From: Actinosynnema sp. ALI-1.44
Lineage (GTDB): Bacteria; Actinomycetota; Actinomycetes; Mycobacteriales; Pseudonocardiaceae
Assembly (NCBI RefSeq): GCF_001984155.1
Contig: NZ_MTQO01000019.1
Coordinates: 1 to 51,079, forward strand
Reading direction: 5' to 3'
DNA length: 51,079 bases
The notes beneath the pieces are model-generated. The model was not told the DNA's origin. It worked only from the letters and a program-made list of their open reading frames with translations, and made no database searches. The position numbers and the translations under genes were made by a program. Below are positions 49,095 to 51,079 of the stretch, piece by piece; within the stretch, counting starts at the first letter, position 1, and every line of letters starts with the position of its first letter.

Positions 49095-50015
49095 TCAGGC
49101 GGCAGTCGCTTGGAGTGACTTCTCGTAGTCGTGGGGACTGAGCATCCCGAGTGCGGAGTGCCGCCGAGTACTGTTGTAGAACTCGATCCACTTGTCAACC
49201 GCGCCAACAAGTTCCGCCTTGGTGGCGTAGACGTGCCGGTAGAACTCCTCGTGTTTGAACGTTGACCAGAACGACTCGGCTGGACTGTTGTCCCAGCAGA
49301 TCCCGGTCGCGCCCATCGAGCGCCGCAGGCCGTGGCGGAAGCACGCTTGCGCGGTCAGATGTGCCGTGTACTCACCGCCGCGGTCGGAATGCAGGACTGT
49401 GCCACGGGATCGGCCGCCTCTGGTGGTCACGGCGGCCTCGATCGCGGTGGAGACCATCTCGGCACTGATGCGGCCGGCGACGCTGTGCCCGAGCACTTTC
49501 CGGGAGTGCCCGTCGCGGATCGCGCACAGGAACATCTCACCCTCACCGCAGGACAGATAGGTGATATCGGTGAACCATACGGCGTCCAGGCGGCCCTGGT
49601 CGAAGCTGCGGCCGACCAAATCCGGCGGGAACGACGCGGCCGGATCGACCACTGTGGTCTTGATCTTGAACGTGCGGGGGCTGATGCCCTCGATTCCGAC
49701 CTCGGCCATGACCTTGGCGACCGTCTTGGCGCTCACTGTCTCGCCCTGGCCACGCAACTCGGCGGTGATCCGTGGTGACCCGTAGGTCCCATCAGATTCC
49801 CTGTGCGCCTGGGTGATCTTGGCCTCCAGGTCGGCGCGGCGCTGCTGCCGCGGCGTCAGCACCGTGGCCACAGCACGTTTCACGTGCGCGTAGTAGCCGG
49901 AACTGGACACACCCAACAGCCGGGCCATCCGCCGGACCGAGAACCGTGCGTCGCGCGGTGAGCTGATGCCGCCAGTCCCCGGGTCGTTGTCGTTGGAGGC
50001 GGCGTACTTGGCCAT
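49095..50015 (-). CDS. IS3-family transposase OrfB (catalytic subunit)
   Basis: 306 aa from ATG 50015, which shares one base with the OrfA stop (TGATG), so either re-initiation or a -1 frameshift makes the fused OrfAB. The rve-type DDE catalytic core is complete: first Asp in VWFTDITYL, second Asp in LHSDRGGEY, Glu in AESFWSTFKHEEFY, with the HTH_21 segment RMARLLGVSSSGYYAHVKR ahead. The frame is intact, so the element may be active. Confidence 0.88.
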   Translation of the reverse strand: MAKYAASNDNDPGTGGISSPRDARFSVRRMARLLGVSSSGYYAHVKRAVATVLTPRQQRRADLEAKITQAHRESDGTYGSPRITAELRGQGETVSAKTVAKVMAEVGIEGISPRTFKIKTTVVDPAASFPPDLVGRSFDQGRLDAVWFTDITYLSCGEGEMFLCAIRDGHSRKVLGHSVAGRISAEMVSTAIEAAVTTRGGRSRGTVLHSDRGGEYTAHLTAQACFRHGLRRSMGATGICWDNSPAESFWSTFKHEEFYRHVYATKAELVGAVDKWIEFYNSTRRHSALGMLSPHDYEKSLQATAA

Positions 50016-50347
50016 CAGCTCGAACCGGGTCGATTCTTCTGCATCGCGGCAAAGTACGCCGAAGCTTTTACCAGGAACTGGTTGTCTTTCTCCAGCTCGG
50101 CCACTTGTCGGCGCAGCCGCTGCAACTCGGCTCGTTCCGCTGGCTCCAGGGGCGTGTCCCCGTGGGCCTCGGCCGCGGTGATCCTGCGTCGTTCGTGTTT
50201 GACCCACACGCTCAACATTCCCGGGTCAATCCCCAGCTCACGAGCCACTTCAGAGATCGTCCGACCAGAATCGATCACCCGATGCGCAGCCTCGACCTTG
50301 TACTCAGCCGTATACGACCGGCGCTGACGAGGAGGCATGACAGACAT
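50015..50347 (-). CDS. IS3-family transposase OrfA (DNA-binding subunit)
   Basis: 110 aa. N-terminal HTH: RRSYTAEYKVEAAHRVIDSGRTISEVARELGIDPGMLSVWVKHERR, followed by a leucine-zipper-like coiled coil PAERAELQRLRRQVAELEKDNQFLVKASAYFA. This is the standard OrfA of IS3 elements, controlling production of OrfAB. ATG 50347 is taken; another ATG at 50338 is possible. Confidence 0.88.
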   Translation of the reverse strand: MSVMPPRQRRSYTAEYKVEAAHRVIDSGRTISEVARELGIDPGMLSVWVKHERRRITAAEAHGDTPLEPAERAELQRLRRQVAELEKDNQFLVKASAYFAAMQKNRPGSS

Positions 50348-50380
50348 CCTTCCAGCAGGAACACAATCCTGCTAACTCGG

Positions 50381-50405
50381 TGTCCACTGCCCGGGGTGAA
50401 CCTCA
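50381..50405. repeat. IS3 right terminal inverted repeat
   Basis: Complement of the left end, finishing GGGGTGAACCTCA. Confidence 0.75.
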
Positions 50406-50479
50406 GTTCACCACTCCCGGGCGCAGGACTGTGCTTACCACGCCCGTTGGGTATGACGTTCCGCCGTTCTAGCTGATTG

Positions 50480-50667
50480 CCAGCGTGGGCCACGGTTGAG
50501 TTACGGTCTGCCTACTTGTGGCCTGCTTGTCGCCGGGGCTGGGTTTACCGGATAATGTCTGATTGCTTTGCGCTGTTGGTTACATTGGAGTGCGGTTTCC
50601 AGCCAGGGGTTCGGTTTCCGGCGCTGGGTGCACTGTGTTGGTTACGTACCAGCCCGTTGTGTGCTGG
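50480..50667 (+). repeat. Third copy of the DUF222-upstream conserved block (copy C)
   Basis: Begins CCAGCGTGGGCCACGGTTGA and follows the block at 982-1170 with only scattered changes, in the same orientation as copy A. It has no DUF222 gene attached: the left side is a short unknown segment and then IS3. Confidence 0.8.
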
Positions 50668-50670
50668 CCG

Positions 50671-50863
50671 AGAGTTCCTGACAGAAGATTTTGACGTGTC
50701 GGTAGCAGATAACGCATGGGCCAGACCGAGAAACGCCTCGCGGGTGTCGGCTCGGCGATCACGTGGTGCTTGAGCCTGGCCGGGCGCGATCGACTGGACT
50801 CGGCTCATGATCAACGACCATGAGCCTTCAGGCACCACAACTGATCAACTTGTTAGGAACTCT
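50671..50863. mobile_element. 193-bp MITE-like element with 13-bp terminal repeats
   Basis: AGAGTTCCTGACA at the left end and the complement of AGAGTTCCTAACA at the right (one mismatch). The right half matches the outer end of copies A and B, including the palindrome, so this looks like both ends of the IS5-type element brought together with the transposase deleted. No duplicated target was seen. Confidence 0.6.
50802..50826. repeat. Palindrome in repeat copy C
   Basis: GGCTCATG and CATGAGCC; relative to copies A and B the T:A pair is replaced by C:G on both arms. Confidence 0.7.
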
Positions 50864-50931
50864 AATACTGCAACGACAGGTTGTAATCTAGCTGCGTATC
50901 GTGATAGTTGATCTTGGTGTTGGTGGAAGAG

Positions 50932-51079
50932 ATGGCGGCTGGGTGGTCGGCGAGTTTCGAGGCGTTCATGGGTCGGTTCGCCGCGCGGTTTCCCAGGGTC
51001 GAGTCCCGGCGGCAGATGCGGTCGTACGTGCGAGGCTTGCTCAGCGAGACCGAGCGGAAGAACGGTTGGACGCTGGCCG
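50932..51079 (+). CDS. IS701-family transposase, N-terminal part
   Basis: The frame is open from ATG 50932 (or GTG 50923) to the window end, 49 codons. FMGRFAARFPRVESRRQMRS and YVRGLLSETERKNGWTLA are the diagnostic opening of IS701-type DDE transposases. No catalytic residues are in view. The 66-bp segment between the MITE-like element and the gene probably includes the left end of this IS (ACTGCAACGACAGGTTGTAA). Confidence 0.8.
   Translation, partial: MAAGWSASFEAFMGRFAARFPRVESRRQMRSYVRGLLSETERKNGWTLA

Larger units (their letters stand above)
49055..50405 (-). mobile_element. IS3-family insertion sequence (1351 bp)
   Basis: Terminal inverted repeats begin TGAGGTTCACCCCG on both sides and continue with one or two differences to GGTGGACA/CAGTGGACA, about 25 bp. 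Two overlapping frames encode the transposase on the minus strand. The immediate flanks (gac at left, gtt at right) are not a matching 3-bp target duplication, and the right flank is unrelated to the interrupted DUF222 gene, which points to a rearrangement after insertion. Confidence 0.85.

Noticed and set aside
49095-50207. OrfB starting at 50207 as a single 370-aa protein
   Set aside because: The extra N-terminal codons are antisense-like Arg/Gly-rich sequence overlapping OrfA; the ATG at 50015 directly at the OrfA stop fits IS3 organisation.
1-51079. CRISPR arrays, tRNA and rRNA genes
   Set aside because: No regularly spaced short repeats, cloverleaf-like sequences with CCA-type ends or conserved rRNA segments were seen on either strand.

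Overview
This is a GC-rich actinomycete chromosome segment. Dense same-strand operons with 4-nt ATGA/GTGA overlaps, frequent GTG/TTG starts, a conservon (cvnA-D plus two P450s), an F420-dependent oxidoreductase, a DUF5134 protein and several actinobacteria-only small proteins point to the family Pseudonocardiaceae (Amycolatopsis/Kibdelosporangium/Lentzea-like). That placement is inference from gene content.

Layout. (1) 1-1352: 5' part of a DUF222 (13E12-repeat type) gene and its upstream repeat. (2) 1.35-4 kb: MFS transporter and PrpF-family isomerase, then a largely empty 0.5 kb. (3) 4.4-7 kb: secreted protein, phospholipase D, a 51-aa membrane protein, DUF3072 protein. (4) 7-13.1 kb: a CapB/CapC (poly-gamma-glutamate synthase type) operon with a tandem-HAMP membrane receptor and an NlpC/P60 protein, and a divergent membrane-anchored hydrolase-like protein; no CapA is present. 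(5) 13.1-17.5 kb: tripeptidyl-aminopeptidase-like hydrolase, MerR and TetR regulators with clear operators between them, NTF2-like protein, DUF5134 protein. (6) 17.6-30.1 kb: a compact metabolic cluster with two paralogous AMP ligases, MFS transporter, GH88-like hydrolase, acyl-CoA dehydrogenase and two-domain CaiB CoA-transferase, bracketed by a split metal ABC transporter (binding protein on the left, permease and ATPase on the right), then LysR and an L-talarate/galactarate dehydratase-like enzyme. (7) 30.2-34 kb: HTH pseudogene, Cys-rich small protein, XRE-TPR regulator, a protein with two internal W-rich repeats, PPOX-type protein, hemerythrin-like protein. (8) 34-39.2 kb: conservon cvnABCD with a CYP157-like and a CYP154-like P450. 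(9) 39.4-41.8 kb: a decayed three-gene module (phosphorylase-fold remnant plus two companions) behind an intact NUDIX/NrtR-type gene. (10) 42-48.4 kb: SRPBCC protein, enoyl-CoA hydratase-like, F420-dependent oxidoreductase, Asp/Glu racemase, membrane protein, P450, and a translationally coupled lipoprotein / 28-aa peptide / DUF6766 trio. (11) 48.4-51.1 kb: second (inverted) and third copies of the DUF222-associated repeat, an IS3 element, a 193-bp MITE-like element and the start of an IS701-type transposase.

The striking large-scale structure is that the whole 47-kb gene block lies between two inverted copies (746-1349 and 48449-49054) of the same approximately 605-bp sequence, so it could be inverted or mobilised by recombination. 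The most interesting local systems are the CapBC/tandem-HAMP locus and the 17.6-28 kb ligase/CoA/metal-transport cluster. No rRNA, tRNA or CRISPR array was seen.
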